Positions 21,364 through 30,697 are shown, numbered from the stretch's first letter. The stretch is DNA of 64,000 bases from Paracoccus aerodenitrificans (GCF_027913215.1 NZ_CP115784.1:2170001-2234000), one strand, 5' to 3'. Notes: generated from the letters alone by a model not told the origin. Numbers and translations: made by a program.

Positions 21364-22533
21364 TCAGCGAATGCCTCCGGCATCACCGGAACCGGCCTCG
21401 TTCAGACGCTGAGACAGCACCCGCTCACGCGTTCCTTCGGGCGCGATCTCGACCAGCATGGGCGGCGGCGGGGGTGGTGCGGATTGCTGCCCGGTATAAA
21501 GCGGGCTCTCGACATAGCGCTGCGCCGCAAATCGCACCAGAACCCCCAGAGATGCCGCAAGCGGCACCGCAACCATCATCCCGACAAAACCAAACAACGC
21601 CCCGAAAACCGACAGGGCAAGCAGCAGCCAGACAGGGTGCAGCCCGACGTGGTTCCCGACGATTTTCGGCTGAAGATAGTTCCCCTCAACCACCTGCCCC
21701 AACGCGAAAATCCCGAACACAAGGCCAATCCACAGCGGCTCTCCCCAGAAATGGAACAGCGCGACCCCAAGCGCCGTCGCCCCACCGATCAGCACGCCGA
21801 CATAGGGAATGAAGGACAGCACCGCCGCACCGATCCCGATCGCCATGCCGTATGGAAGCCCGACCGCCATCAGGCCAAGCGAATAAAACGTCCCGAGAAT
21901 CAGAATGACCGTCCCCTGCCCGCGCAGGAACCCCGACAATGTCTCATCGATCTCGCCCGCCAGACGCCGGATCGTCGGAGCGTGCTGACGGGGCAGCAGG
22001 ACATCGACGCGCTCGACCAGATCGTCCCAGTCCAGCAGCAGATAAAACGCCACCACCGGCACGATCACCAGCAACGCAATCACGCCGACGACACCGGCGA
22101 CAGAGCCCAGAACCGAGCCAAGGATCTCTCCGCCTTTTTCGCCGATCAGGCTGGACAGATTATCCAGCCCCGCCTGCAACGTGCCGCCCTGAGGAAGAAG
22201 ACCGGGGAATCTCTGCTGCAGATAGGCCTGCAATTGCAGGATCATCTCGGGCGCGGCGTTGATAAGCTGTGTCGTCTGCCGGATGACCATCGGGGCAAGA
22301 AACAGGATAAAGGTCACGAACGCGACGATGGCCGCAAGTGTGATCACAACCACCGCCAATGTCCGGCTGAGCCCCGCCCGCTCCAGCCGGTCGGCCAGCG
22401 GGTCCAGCAGATAGGCCACGCCGGCGCCGATAATGAACGGCAGAATAGCCTGTCCAAGCAGCCAGAGCGACAGAAACAGCACTGCCGCTGCCGCGCCCCA
22501 CCAGATGACCTGCGATCTCGTCGACATATGCAT
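21364..22533 (-). CDS. AI-2E family transporter (PerM/YdiK type)
   Basis: A 389-residue inner-membrane protein with about eight hydrophobic segments in the family pattern: three near the N-terminus (residues 10-75), a soluble region around 85-145 and the rest toward the C-terminus. Typical motifs are FIIGAGVAYLLDPLADRLER, GTFYSLGLMAVGLPYGMAIGIGAAVLSFIPYVGVLIG and PKIVGNHVGLHPVWLLLAL. Members range from AI-2 exporters to Na/H antiporters, so the substrate is unknown. AAAGGG precedes the ATG at 22533. The C-terminus is Pro-rich. It is immediately upstream of hdaA. Confidence 0.9.
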   Translation of the reverse strand: MHMSTRSQVIWWGAAAAVLFLSLWLLGQAILPFIIGAGVAYLLDPLADRLERAGLSRTLAVVVITLAAIVAFVTFILFLAPMVIRQTTQLINAAPEMILQLQAYLQQRFPGLLPQGGTLQAGLDNLSSLIGEKGGEILGSVLGSVAGVVGVIALLVIVPVVAFYLLLDWDDLVERVDVLLPRQHAPTIRRLAGEIDETLSGFLRGQGTVILILGTFYSLGLMAVGLPYGMAIGIGAAVLSFIPYVGVLIGGATALGVALFHFWGEPLWIGLVFGIFALGQVVEGNYLQPKIVGNHVGLHPVWLLLALSVFGALFGFVGMMVAVPLAASLGVLVRFAAQRYVESPLYTGQQSAPPPPPPMLVEIAPEGTRERVLSQRLNEAGSGDAGGIR

Positions 22534-22577
22534 GATTGGCCCTTTGCCACAACGTCCCGGCCCCCTATATCGGGGGC

Positions 22578-23000
22578 ATGGGCAAATACGTCAATCTGAT
22601 GAAACTCTGCGTCGGCGCCGAAGGCCCCGATCAGCTTGAGGACTGGCAGCAACAGCGCTATGGCGACCGGCCTGCGCGGCACGTCACCCGGATTTGGCCC
22701 AAACGGGAAACCGAGCTGCTGGCGGGCGGCTCGATCTACTGGGTTTTCAAGGGTACGATGCTGGCCCGCCAACGGCTGATCGGCCTTGAGGAACATCTCA
22801 GGGATGACGGTATCCGTCGCTGCGCCCTGATGCTGGATCGCGACCTGATCCGAGTCGCGGCGGTTCCCAGGCGGCCCTTCCAGGGCTGGCGCTATCTTGC
22901 ACCAGAGGACGCCCCGCCCGATCTCTCGCCGGACCGCGCCCATGACGACAGACTGCCCGCACATCTTGCCGCCGAACTTGCCGAAATGGGCCTGCGCTGA
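22578..23000 (+). CDS. DUF1489 family protein
   Basis: A 140-residue cytoplasmic protein starting MGKYVNLMKLCVGAEGPDQL, with the conserved segment HVTRIWPKRETELLAGGSIYWVFKG and the C-terminal AELAEMGLR. This matches the DUF1489 family, which is widespread in alphaproteobacteria and has no known function. It is divergent from the AI-2E-type gene and followed by tRNA-Gly. Confidence 0.88.
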   Translation: MGKYVNLMKLCVGAEGPDQLEDWQQQRYGDRPARHVTRIWPKRETELLAGGSIYWVFKGTMLARQRLIGLEEHLRDDGIRRCALMLDRDLIRVAAVPRRPFQGWRYLAPEDAPPDLSPDRAHDDRLPAHLAAELAEMGLR

Positions 23001-23003
23001 GGC

Positions 23004-23032
23004 TTGACGTTATCTTTCCGCTGGCCTATTCG
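23004..23032 (+). promoter_or_regulatory. Promoter of tRNA-Gly
   Basis: TTGACG, 17 bp, then TATTCG, ending 9 bp before the first base of the tRNA. Confidence 0.6.
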
Positions 23033-23041
23033 ACGCCGGAT

Positions 23042-23115
23042 GCGGGTGTAGCTCAATGGCAGAGCAGAAGCTTCCCAAGCTTACGACGAGGGTTCGATTC
23101 CCTTCACCCGCTCCA
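23042..23115 (+). tRNA. tRNA-Gly (anticodon CCC)
   Basis: A full cloverleaf can be drawn. The acceptor stem is GCGGGTG/CACCCGC, the anticodon loop TTCCCAA gives CCC, the T-arm contains GGTTCGATTCC, and CCA is encoded. Its last 14 bases recur at 30698-30711, marking it as the insertion site of the adjacent island. Confidence 0.95.
23102..23115 (+). repeat. Left attachment site (attL) inside tRNA-Gly
   Basis: CTTCACCCGCTCCA, the 3' end of the tRNA, is repeated in the same orientation at 30698. An integrase gene begins 87 bp downstream. Confidence 0.7.
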
Positions 23116-23202
23116 TTGCGTCTCTGGCACACTCTTTATTTTCAATGCTTTCAGGTGGTTGCGTTCCCCTCCGGTGCACTTTAACGCACACACGGAGTAC
23201 AC

Positions 23203-24630
23203 ATGGGACTGATCTTGAAGCATATCGCACAGACCAAATCAGGCAGCTTTCAGTATCGCCGCCGCGTTCCGAAGGATGTCTCCACGATCATCGTCAAGCG
23301 CGAGTTCAAGCAGAAGCTCGGTGATTCCCGGCGCGAGGCACTCGCCGCCTATCCCCGGTTTCACGCCACGGTGGAGCGCGAGATTGAAGCGGCACGGATG
23401 CAGCTCACGCAGAACCAGATCCCACAGGCCAGCAATGTGACCGAACTTGAGGCCTATCAGGAGGCGCTGCGACTGCGCCGGGAAATGCTGAATGACGGGC
23501 TTACCGGCAGCGACATGGCATCTGCCGCCGATCTCATCGTGCATCGCTATCCGATGGACCCAGAGACAGACGCGCCGATAGGGGCCAGCCTTGCCGACGC
23601 CTACAGGATCAACATGCTGCGTCTGGGACCAGAGAGGCTGCCCGCCCCGCAGCCCACGCTGGACGACGCCCGGAAACTGTATCTCAAGGAGCATCTGCGG
23701 GCGGACAGCCCGGACACTGACCATCGGGTCGTCGGATTGGCGAACCGGGTCATAGATGCGGCCATTGCAGAGATTGGCTGCAATCCCGCCCTGTCAGCAA
23801 TCACCCGGGAAGATGCCCGCCGCATACGCGATCATATGCTGGACCGGGTAAAGATGACAGGCAAGGGAATCGGAGAGAAAGTCAGTGCCTCGACAGTCTC
23901 GCGGGAATTGTCGATCATCAGCGCTATTTTCAACTTTGCCGTGGTCGAGTTCGGCCTTGAGGGATCGATCCAGAACCCGTTCAGCCGCCTTCCGGTCGCG
24001 CGTGTCGCAAAAGGTCAGGGGCAGAAAGCCTCCGAGAAACGCGCCCCGCTTCCATCTGACGTCCTCATGGAAACCCGGCAGAGAGTGATTGCCAAAGCCA
24101 CCCCGGAACTGGCCCTTGTCTGGCGTCTGATCGAAGGCACTGGCTGCCGCATCGCAGAGGTGACGGGGTTGCTGGCAGGTGACGTCAGGCTGGCGGGCGA
24201 GTTTCCACATATCCGCATAGAACCGAACGCGGTACGCAGTCTGAAGACGGAAACATCCCGACGCGAGGTGCCACTTGTCGGGGATGCGCTGGCTGCTGCA
24301 AAAGAGGCGTTAGAGCGTGTTCAGGCGGAAGGCGGCAACGGCAGCCTGTTCCCGTCCTATGGTCGCCCACGGGGCAGCGATGCTGCATCCGCGTCGTTGA
24401 TGAAACATCTGCGCAAGGTCTCGCCGGACGGAAAGCACGTCATCCATTCCCTGCGCCACAATATGAAGGACTGGCTTGTCTTGGCCGAAGTGCCGTCTCT
24501 GGAACAGAACCTGATCCTCGGCCACACGCTGGGCGGTGTTGGCGACAGGGTTTATGGTGGTGAAGTCGCCAAGCTGCGGGCGACCACACGGGCGATGATG
24601 CGAGCGCATGAGATGAAGGAAATGCGGTAG
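23203..24630 (+). CDS. Tyrosine-type site-specific recombinase (island integrase)
   Basis: A 475-residue phage-type integrase. The N-terminal part (YRRRVPKDV...KREFKQKLGDS) is the short domain found in DUF6538-type integrases. Middle residues about 155-285 form the SAM-like core-binding domain. The catalytic set is complete: Arg316 (GTGCRIAEV), Lys348 (LKTETSRREVPL), His415 and Arg418 (HSLRHNMKD), His441 (ILGHTLGG) and Tyr451 (RVYGG). It therefore should be active. It lies directly after tRNA-Gly in the same orientation, the usual layout for tRNA-targeting islands. Confidence 0.93.
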   Translation: MGLILKHIAQTKSGSFQYRRRVPKDVSTIIVKREFKQKLGDSRREALAAYPRFHATVEREIEAARMQLTQNQIPQASNVTELEAYQEALRLRREMLNDGLTGSDMASAADLIVHRYPMDPETDAPIGASLADAYRINMLRLGPERLPAPQPTLDDARKLYLKEHLRADSPDTDHRVVGLANRVIDAAIAEIGCNPALSAITREDARRIRDHMLDRVKMTGKGIGEKVSASTVSRELSIISAIFNFAVVEFGLEGSIQNPFSRLPVARVAKGQGQKASEKRAPLPSDVLMETRQRVIAKATPELALVWRLIEGTGCRIAEVTGLLAGDVRLAGEFPHIRIEPNAVRSLKTETSRREVPLVGDALAAAKEALERVQAEGGNGSLFPSYGRPRGSDAASASLMKHLRKVSPDGKHVIHSLRHNMKDWLVLAEVPSLEQNLILGHTLGGVGDRVYGGEVAKLRATTRAMMRAHEMKEMR

Positions 24631-24911
24631 ATCAGGCATCCCGTCAGCACAGCAAAGGTACAGTTACGTGACCCCATCGCAGCCCGCGTAATGGCAAAGA
24701 CCATATGCCCTGCGGGGTAGATGGAGAATACGGGGTCGGCGGAGGCCGAACCAATCCGGGATGCCCTTTCTGGGGTACGGCAAAGCGTCCCCCTGTGAGC
24801 GCCGTTCAGATGCGCTTATTACGTACTCACAGGGATAGCTTTGCGGAGGCACCGTAGAAGAGGTTCGGCCTTCGCCGTCCCCGAATATCAAATCACTTGT
24901 TCAACTCCCGT

Positions 24912-25607
24912 TCAGGCCGCCCTCCTTTGCATGTGGTCTTTCCCGTCAACAAGCACAGTTACGTTCCCTTTATATATGGCAGAGGGACTTTTTCTGCCCG
25001 CCTTCCATGTCTCCCACGGACACGGACGCTGGATCAGGCTTCCATCCTCATAGACTGGTGGCGCATCCGGGCCGAAATATTCAGCCGGAAATACCAATCC
25101 ATCAGCCGAAGGAAGCACCGTCTCCGGGGCCAGAACCTCAAAGGAGCGAAGCTCATAGACCTCTCGGCAATAGTGATCGAGGCTCTGCGCAATCCCGATC
25201 CTGCCCGCCACCCCCTGCGACCAGCCCTGCAGAAGATGCCGCCGGGTCAGCATCCGGCGCAATTCAGAACTGCTGCGCCCCTGTACGATAAGCCGCTCCA
25301 GGAACACCGCACGATACCGTGGAGGGGTTTCATACAGGGCGTTTGTGAGGTCAGGCAGACGCCGCTTGCGACGCTCTTGGCGGCGACGTGCTTCGGCGCT
25401 TGCTGTGACTGTTTGCGGGCCACGTCCGGCATTGCGGCTCGCGGCCTTGGCGCAGGGCTTTGAGCAATATCGCTGGTCCCTGCGCCGTTGCGTGAACGAA
25501 CTCGAACAACGCGGACAGGTGCGCGTTGTCACACCGGGAGAGGCAATCCGGGCGGTCTCGACCGGCGCTCCCTCCGTTACCTTTGCACATTCGTTTGTTC
25601 CCGGCAT
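24912..25607 (-). CDS. Uncharacterised zinc-ribbon protein, second gene of an rnhA operon
   Basis: I do not recognise this 231-residue protein. It has a zinc-binding Cys4 knuckle, CPRC...RYCSKPC, with Cys31, Cys34, Cys48 and Cys52. A very basic stretch (residues 53-85, RRRQERRKRR) follows, then a mixed domain with YRAVFLERLIVQGRSSSELRRMLTRRHLL. The basic, zinc-knuckle N-terminus suggests nucleic-acid binding. GGAGGG lies just before the ATG and within the end of rnhA; the gap is 4 bp, so the two are translated together. It is probably an element-encoded partner of the RNase H; the function is unknown. Confidence 0.7.
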   Translation of the reverse strand: MPGTNECAKVTEGAPVETARIASPGVTTRTCPRCSSSFTQRRRDQRYCSKPCAKAASRNAGRGPQTVTASAEARRRQERRKRRLPDLTNALYETPPRYRAVFLERLIVQGRSSSELRRMLTRRHLLQGWSQGVAGRIGIAQSLDHYCREVYELRSFEVLAPETVLPSADGLVFPAEYFGPDAPPVYEDGSLIQRPCPWETWKAGRKSPSAIYKGNVTVLVDGKDHMQRRAA

Positions 25608-25611
25608 CGGT

Positions 25612-26160
25612 TCAGCCCTCCGCCCCGAACAACACTATCGGTTCAGCCTTCCGTGCCGCCGCATAGGCCAGCTTGTCGGCTCGCTCGTTGTGTATCGAGC
25701 CGTTATGTCCGCGAACCCACTTAAATTGCACCCTGCGCCCCTTTGCAGCCCGCTCAAGGCGCTCCCAGAGGTCCCTGTTCTCGACCGGCTTGCCGTCCCC
25801 TTTCCGCCACCCTCTGGCTTTCCAGCCATCCAGCCATTTGGTCATGGCGTTGGAAATGAGGTTCGCGTCGCTGTAGACGATAATCGGCTCATCCGTGATG
25901 GCCCCAAGGCTTTCCAGAGCGACACATGCGCCAGTCAGTTCCATGCGGATATTCGTTGTCATTTCCCTTGCGAAGTCAGATGCCTCACGGCTTTTGATGA
26001 CCTCTCCCGCTGCGTTGCGACGAAGCACGACGATGCCATAGCCGCCAGCACCGGGATTTCCGATGCAGGAGCCGTCAGTGAAGATTTCAATGCGGGTCTG
26101 GCCATTCTGGGGCTGGTCACCGCTGTCATGGGTCGGGGAGGTTGATGCCAGATGGTTCAT
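25612..26160 (-). CDS. rnhA: Ribonuclease HI, island-encoded
   Basis: A 182-residue enzyme that cuts the RNA strand of RNA-DNA hybrids. All catalytic residues are present: Asp29 (FTDGSC), Glu74 (TTNIRMEL), Asp98 (VYSDAN) and Asp162 (ERADKLA), with the loop His152 (RGHNG). The handle region WLDGWKARGWRKGDGKPVENRDLW is intact, so it should be active. A 25-residue N-terminal extension, rich in Ser/Thr/Gln, precedes the domain. The ATG at 26160 has AAAGGA upstream. It is the first gene of a two-gene operon and most likely a second copy in the genome. Confidence 0.92.
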   Translation of the reverse strand: MNHLASTSPTHDSGDQPQNGQTRIEIFTDGSCIGNPGAGGYGIVVLRRNAAGEVIKSREASDFAREMTTNIRMELTGACVALESLGAITDEPIIVYSDANLISNAMTKWLDGWKARGWRKGDGKPVENRDLWERLERAAKGRRVQFKWVRGHNGSIHNERADKLAYAAARKAEPIVLFGAEG

Positions 26161-26678
26161 GTCGTTCCTTTCAAATGTAAAGACAGTCCCCCGGAGAAGC
26201 GCCGGGAGACGGTTGGTATTGACTGACGGCACGTAGGCCGGTCAGGCTCTTCATGTGGTGGATGCGGTGTAATCAGCCGGGCAGAAACACCAGATATTGT
26301 GGTTTGGATGGTGAGCTGTTTTCGTGCGTTAATCGGAGACTCGTATTTATCTGAGGGTAAGGGGTAATCGAGGCACACCTCACAGCCCGAGAAAGCCCGC
26401 TCACAGCGCCGTATAGCGCCGCCTTGGGGGTCCTAGACAGCAACTGAGACACACCCCTGAGGGCGCTTCCACGCCGCTACGAAGGATCGCCCTGCAATCA
26501 GATGACGGAGAGATATTGATTGCGACAGAGCGCCCCTGTGCTGACTTGCGCTGGCGCATTGCTCGTCTTGCCGCAGCCTTGTACAGCGCAGCCCCGGCAG
26601 CGCCCTACATCCGCAACACCTCTGAAACCTTCGGATCAGCAGCCCAAGGACTCACAGCCAGATCGTCGGCTTCCACCG
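26161..26678. other. Non-coding stretch of the island
   Basis: Holds the rnhA 5' region and nothing else I can identify. Short frames on the plus strand here have no family-like motifs. Confidence 0.5.
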
Positions 26679-27095
26679 TCAGCGGCATCCCGCGACACGC
26701 CACCAGCTTGCACCCGGCAATCCACCCAGCACAGTCCCGGCCAGTTCCATCGCCGCCATGACCAGCGTTGTCGTCGCAGCCAAGCCCTCATCCGTGGACA
26801 CGTCAAATTTCTCTTCACCGGCCACATAGGAACCCGTCTTGCGAATCCTCGGCAGCACCTCGCCCGTCACCCAATCCTGAAACTCTTTCGCTTCCGGCTT
26901 GTTCGACCGCAGGATGAGCTTGTAGAGACCCGCTTCGTTGATGAGCTTGTTCGGGCGACCACCACGCTGGCCGGGCATTTGGAGTTCTTCAACATAGGTT
27001 TTACCCACGTTCATTAGTTCGCAGGACATGCCTTTGATCCCAAGCACATTCAGCACGTCCCGCACGACGAACCAAGGTTCACCCTCAAGTGTCAC
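26679..27095 (-). pseudogene. BRO/Ant-type phage antirepressor, fragment
   Basis: The frame reads HNIRTVTLEGEPWFVVRDVLNVLGI, then GGRPNKLINEAGLYKLILRSNKPEAKEFQDWVTGEVLPRIRKTGSYV. This is the BRO N-terminal DNA-binding domain of phage antirepressors. No normal ATG precedes the domain: a TAG lies a few codons upstream of HNIR, so only a GTG at 27095 could start it. After the domain the sequence ends in an unrelated tail (residues about 115-138). It is most likely a prophage remnant that has lost its N-terminal codons and its C-terminal domain. Confidence 0.65.
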
Positions 27096-27717
27096 TGTGC
27101 GGATGTTGTGAGCTCGACCGCTCTACCGTATTCAGCGCAGATAACTCCCGCTCAAGATATGCTGGCAATCACACTGGCACGGTTCTCTCTGCCCTCCGGA
27201 GTTGACATTCGGCGGCACAGTGTCCCTTTTCAGCGTTAATCACGGTCACCCCGGCAAGGGCAGCCCATACCTGCCGTTCACCTGATCGGCCTTCGCCGCG
27301 ATGCAGCTTCCTTAAACCGGTCATTCACGACCCCGGGCAGCTTCATCAGGCACGCTAACACCAGCAGCGCGGGACGAATCTGACCTCCGGCACCACCGCG
27401 GACTTCCCCTTTACGCTTTCAGGAGCGGGCCGAAATTGTAGCAGTCATTCCGACCAGCCGCGCGGCATCACACTCCCAAGACGACATGGCCCTGCCCATT
27501 GATCGGCCAAGCGAGGTTCCATGAATCTCCCAGATGTGGCCATCCGGGTCGCCGACGCGTCCCCAAAGCCCACCCTGGGCGGAGCATCGGGCACCCCTGT
27601 AGCATAAGCGGGTTTTCACTGGGTCGATACATGGCCTCAGTGACGGTTGCCAAGAAGCCGCCTCTGGTGATTAGATCGCGGTGGCTTGATAGATAGCCAT
27701 CGAAAATGAGGTGAAGC
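27096..27717. other. Decayed island sequence with a possible VOC-family remnant
   Basis: No intact gene. On the minus strand around 27500-27600, one frame reads GGLWGRVGDPDGHIWEIHG. This resembles the C-terminal DPDGHxxE motif of glyoxalase/VOC proteins, with no matching upstream domain. It is probably a short gene relic. Confidence 0.35.
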
Positions 27718-29079
27718 GTGAAGTCGAAGTTTTTGGGCCATTTCAAGTTGAACGATGAACAGGTCAAAGAGATTTGGGCCGATGGTGTGTTCGTCTTCGA
27801 CGCCAATACCCTTCTGAATATGTACAGGTACTCGGACACCACGCGAGATGCGCTGTTCTCTCAGTTAGAAAGGATCAAACACCGGGTTTGGCTACCTCAT
27901 CAAGCTGGAGTCGAGTTCTTTCGAAATCGGATAACCGTTATTGCGGACCAGTAGAAAACTTACGACGACATAAAGCGTGATCTGACATCCATCAAGCGTC
28001 AGTTCTCGACTGAGCGAGGGCACCCTTTCATCTCTGCGGATAGCGCAAGCAAGCTGGAAGAAACTATTACGAAAATTGAGCAGGAACTCGATGCAAGTGG
28101 TCAGACAATCGAACAGCGTATGACGCAAGACGACGTACTGGACCGACTAGCCAATATTTTTGATGCGCGGTCGGGAGATGAATTCGATGAAGACAAGATG
28201 AAGGCTCTCTTTGAGCAAGGTGAAGACCGATACAATCGCAAAATTCCGCCCGGCTACATGGACGCCGGTAAAGTGAAAGACTCACAGACCTCAGACGATA
28301 AGCGGAGGCTTTACGGAGACTTCGTCCTGTGGCGTCAGACTTTGGAAATGGCGAAAGCAGACGATAAGCATTTGGTGTTCGTGACGGACGACCGGAAAGA
28401 AGATTGGTGGTTGGAGAAGAGTGGAAAAACCATCTCGCCCAGACCTGAATTGATTGATGAGTTTAACAGGTTCACCGGCAAGCATGTGAAGTTTTATACT
28501 CCTGACAGTTTCGTGGCAGTTGCAAGCGGCTACATCGGTGGGAAAATATCGGAGGGAGCAATCGACGAAGTTCGAGCAGCTGAGACCGCCAAGCACGAGA
28601 ATGCTCTTGCAAGCTACGCCGTCCGTATGCACGGGCGAAATGCGTTGGAGGACCTGAGTGAGCGTGAACGCGAACGTTTTCTGTATGATCGTGAACGCGA
28701 AAGGTCCCTGAGATACCGCAGAAACGCTTTACGTAATGGCAAACATATAGCCGACGGTGAACGGAGCCATATGATATCGTCGGCAGACATTGAGAGGTTT
28801 GGTCAGTACCGAGGCGACATTTCTGCAGAAAGGACCAATGAGGTTGGTCGCCGCCGATCTACCTTTCTATTAGAAAAGATTCGTAAGCTGAGAATGGAGA
28901 TGTCGGCGGCGTTGGAGGCGCGAGAGTACGCTCAGCAAAAGTTTGAGAAATCCTCGGGCCACAACAGGGAGGAATTAATGCAAGACCTAATAGCGGCAAC
29001 TCGACACGTAGAAATGCTAGAATTTCGACTCGCCGAAATTTCTAACTTGATTTCGCGTCATGAATCTGAAGAGTTGTGA
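27718..29079 (+). pseudogene. PIN-like domain (PIN_8/DUF4935-type) protein interrupted by one amber codon
   Basis: Read through, this is a 453-residue protein. It opens with a PIN-like nuclease domain: GVFVFDANTLLNMYRYS, where the first Asp is the metal ligand, then VWLPHQAGVEFFRNRITVIADQ, and later HLVFVTDDRKEDWW, another conserved acidic cluster. Residues about 300-450 are highly charged and coiled-coil-like. Codon 79 (27952-27954) is TAG. The frame is open on both sides of it, with no frameshift, so only one base separates it from an intact gene. The start is GTG at 27718, preceded by AGGTGA. Related long PIN-like proteins occur in mobile and defence loci. Either it is a recent pseudogene or the stop is read through. 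Confidence 0.75.
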
Positions 29080-29570
29080 TGATCTGAGTGTTCGCGCTGC
29101 GTTCATGAGAGTGCATAATAGGCGATTGAAATCAGTTATTAAATCAATTTGAGGTTGCATTTCCCAAATCCCGGCAAGAAGTCTTTTTCGACCTCATTAA
29201 TGTCAACTAACGCCTAGCGGTTACGAGGAACTTGAACCGTCCGCAGTGGTCATGTCGCCGTCTTGCGGCACTGCAATCCACTGTTTGCGTTTAGCCTCTT
29301 TTGAACGTCGGCTTTCTGTGAGCGGGCTTTGTTAGCTCGCACTCGCAGTGAAGGTCTGAAATCCGCCCTTGCCATCGCAACACTCCCGCGACTTTCAAGA
29401 GCATAGTAATAGACAGCTTCGATATGAGCGCAGCCGATGCCCGCCATCCTCATCCAAAGCGCCGCTTTTTCAAAAAACAGATAGGCGGCCTCGCATGGCA
29501 TCTCGCAGCAATCAAAGTTTCCAGATGACCATGCAGCCTCAGATCGCCAAGAACAGCAACACAGCCGATA
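29080..29570. other. Non-coding stretch between the PIN-like gene and the recombinase
   Basis: About 490 bp with lower GC than the flanks. No recognisable gene. A minus-strand frame of 83 codons (29250-29501) has no family motif and is not called. Confidence 0.5.
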
Positions 29571-30143
29571 TCATGTCGCATCCCGTGCCTTAGCCTCATC
29601 CAAAAGCCGATAGACGCTCGCCCGTCCAATTCCCAGCCTTCTGGCAATCTCGGTTCCCCCGATGCCGTCTCGGTGCAACCTCTGCACCTCTTCCAGTTTC
29701 GCCCGTGCTGTCGGCTTGCGGCCCTTGTACTTGCCCGCAGCCTTGGCCTTGGCGATCCCCTCGCGCTGCCGTTCCAGCATGATTTCACGCTCGAACTCTG
29801 CCACGCCGCCCAGCATGGTCAGCATCAGCTTTCCTGTGGGAGTGCCGGTGTCGAGGTTCATATTCAGAATACGCAGCGCAGCGCCCTTCGCCGTCAGGGT
29901 GTCGAGGATTTCCAGCAGATGCGCCACCGAACGTGCCAGACGGTCGAGCTTCGTCACAACAAGCGCATCCCCGGCCCGGACAAAGGCCAGAGCCTCGGTA
30001 AGCTGCTCACGCGCCCTCACGTCAACGGAAGAGACTTGCTCGATGAACAGCCGCTCGCACCCGGCGCCCCGCAAGTCCCGCTCCTGCCCTTCTAAGCCAG
30101 CCTTCTGATCCAGTGTCGAAGTCCGCGCATATCCTACCAGCAT
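29571..30143 (-). CDS. Serine recombinase (resolvase/invertase family)
   Basis: A 190-residue small serine recombinase. The N-terminal catalytic domain begins MLVGYARTSTLDQKAGLEGQ, with the nucleophile Ser in ARTS, and contains LVVTKLDRLARSVAHLL, the conserved R-x-x-R active-site region, and MLGGVAEFEREIMLERQREG. The C-terminal helix-turn-helix is GIGGTEIARRLGIGRASVYRLL. The start used is the ATG at 30143, as in relatives; an alternative at 30191 adds 16 residues. It is the last gene of the island, with a candidate palindromic site upstream, so it may act in resolution or inversion. Confidence 0.9.
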   Translation of the reverse strand: MLVGYARTSTLDQKAGLEGQERDLRGAGCERLFIEQVSSVDVRAREQLTEALAFVRAGDALVVTKLDRLARSVAHLLEILDTLTAKGAALRILNMNLDTGTPTGKLMLTMLGGVAEFEREIMLERQREGIAKAKAAGKYKGRKPTARAKLEEVQRLHRDGIGGTEIARRLGIGRASVYRLLDEAKARDAT

Positions 30144-30195
30144 GTTCTCTGTCCCATAATCTGTCTCGCTAAGGTCTAAAACGTAGTACATCGCA

Positions 30196-30217
30196 TTGTC
30201 TCAAAATATCAAGACAA
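30196..30217. promoter_or_regulatory. Palindrome upstream of the serine recombinase (possible res or operator site)
   Basis: TTGTCT-N10-AGACAA with an AT-rich centre lies about 50 bp before the recombinase start. Size and position fit a recombinase subsite or autoregulatory site; this is an inference only. Confidence 0.35.
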
Positions 30218-30697
30218 TTCGTACGGGACATATTACAGCGCATCACGAGACGACTCGCTAGACCTTGCCCTATGGGACAGGCCGCAGCTTGAACCGTGCG
30301 AAAGGGTTACTGCGCGGCGCGATGACAATTTGCTTAATGGGTATCAAATTATCCGGACGACAGAAGCTAATGGCCAGCCCTCAAACGCCACTCCACTGGG
30401 GCGACATGCACAACATCAATGGTTGAGTTCGCCACCTCGGATTTTTCGGTCATTTCTTGTCGGAGAAAATCCCAAAAGAAGGCAGGACAAATAACAGATT
30501 GCAGTTGCCCGAGGATTCACAAGTCGCAGGTCACACTGCGGGGTTGCATTGGGCAACTTGGATGGGCAATGTGAGTACACGGACCCACCACGCTCGGCAC
30601 ACATGCCGGGTTTCCGGAGAGAATGTGATTACGCAAGCGTATGATAATAAAGGATTATGAGCCTTTTTGACGGGTTTGGATTTCGTAATCCATCGCA

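Noticed and set aside
29250..29501. An 83-codon minus-strand frame next to the recombinase
   Set aside because: No recognisable motif, no clear ribosome-binding site and mixed composition; not enough support for a gene.
30457..30660. A 67-codon plus-strand frame at the right end of the island
   Set aside because: No motif, and it lies in sequence that looks decayed on both strands.
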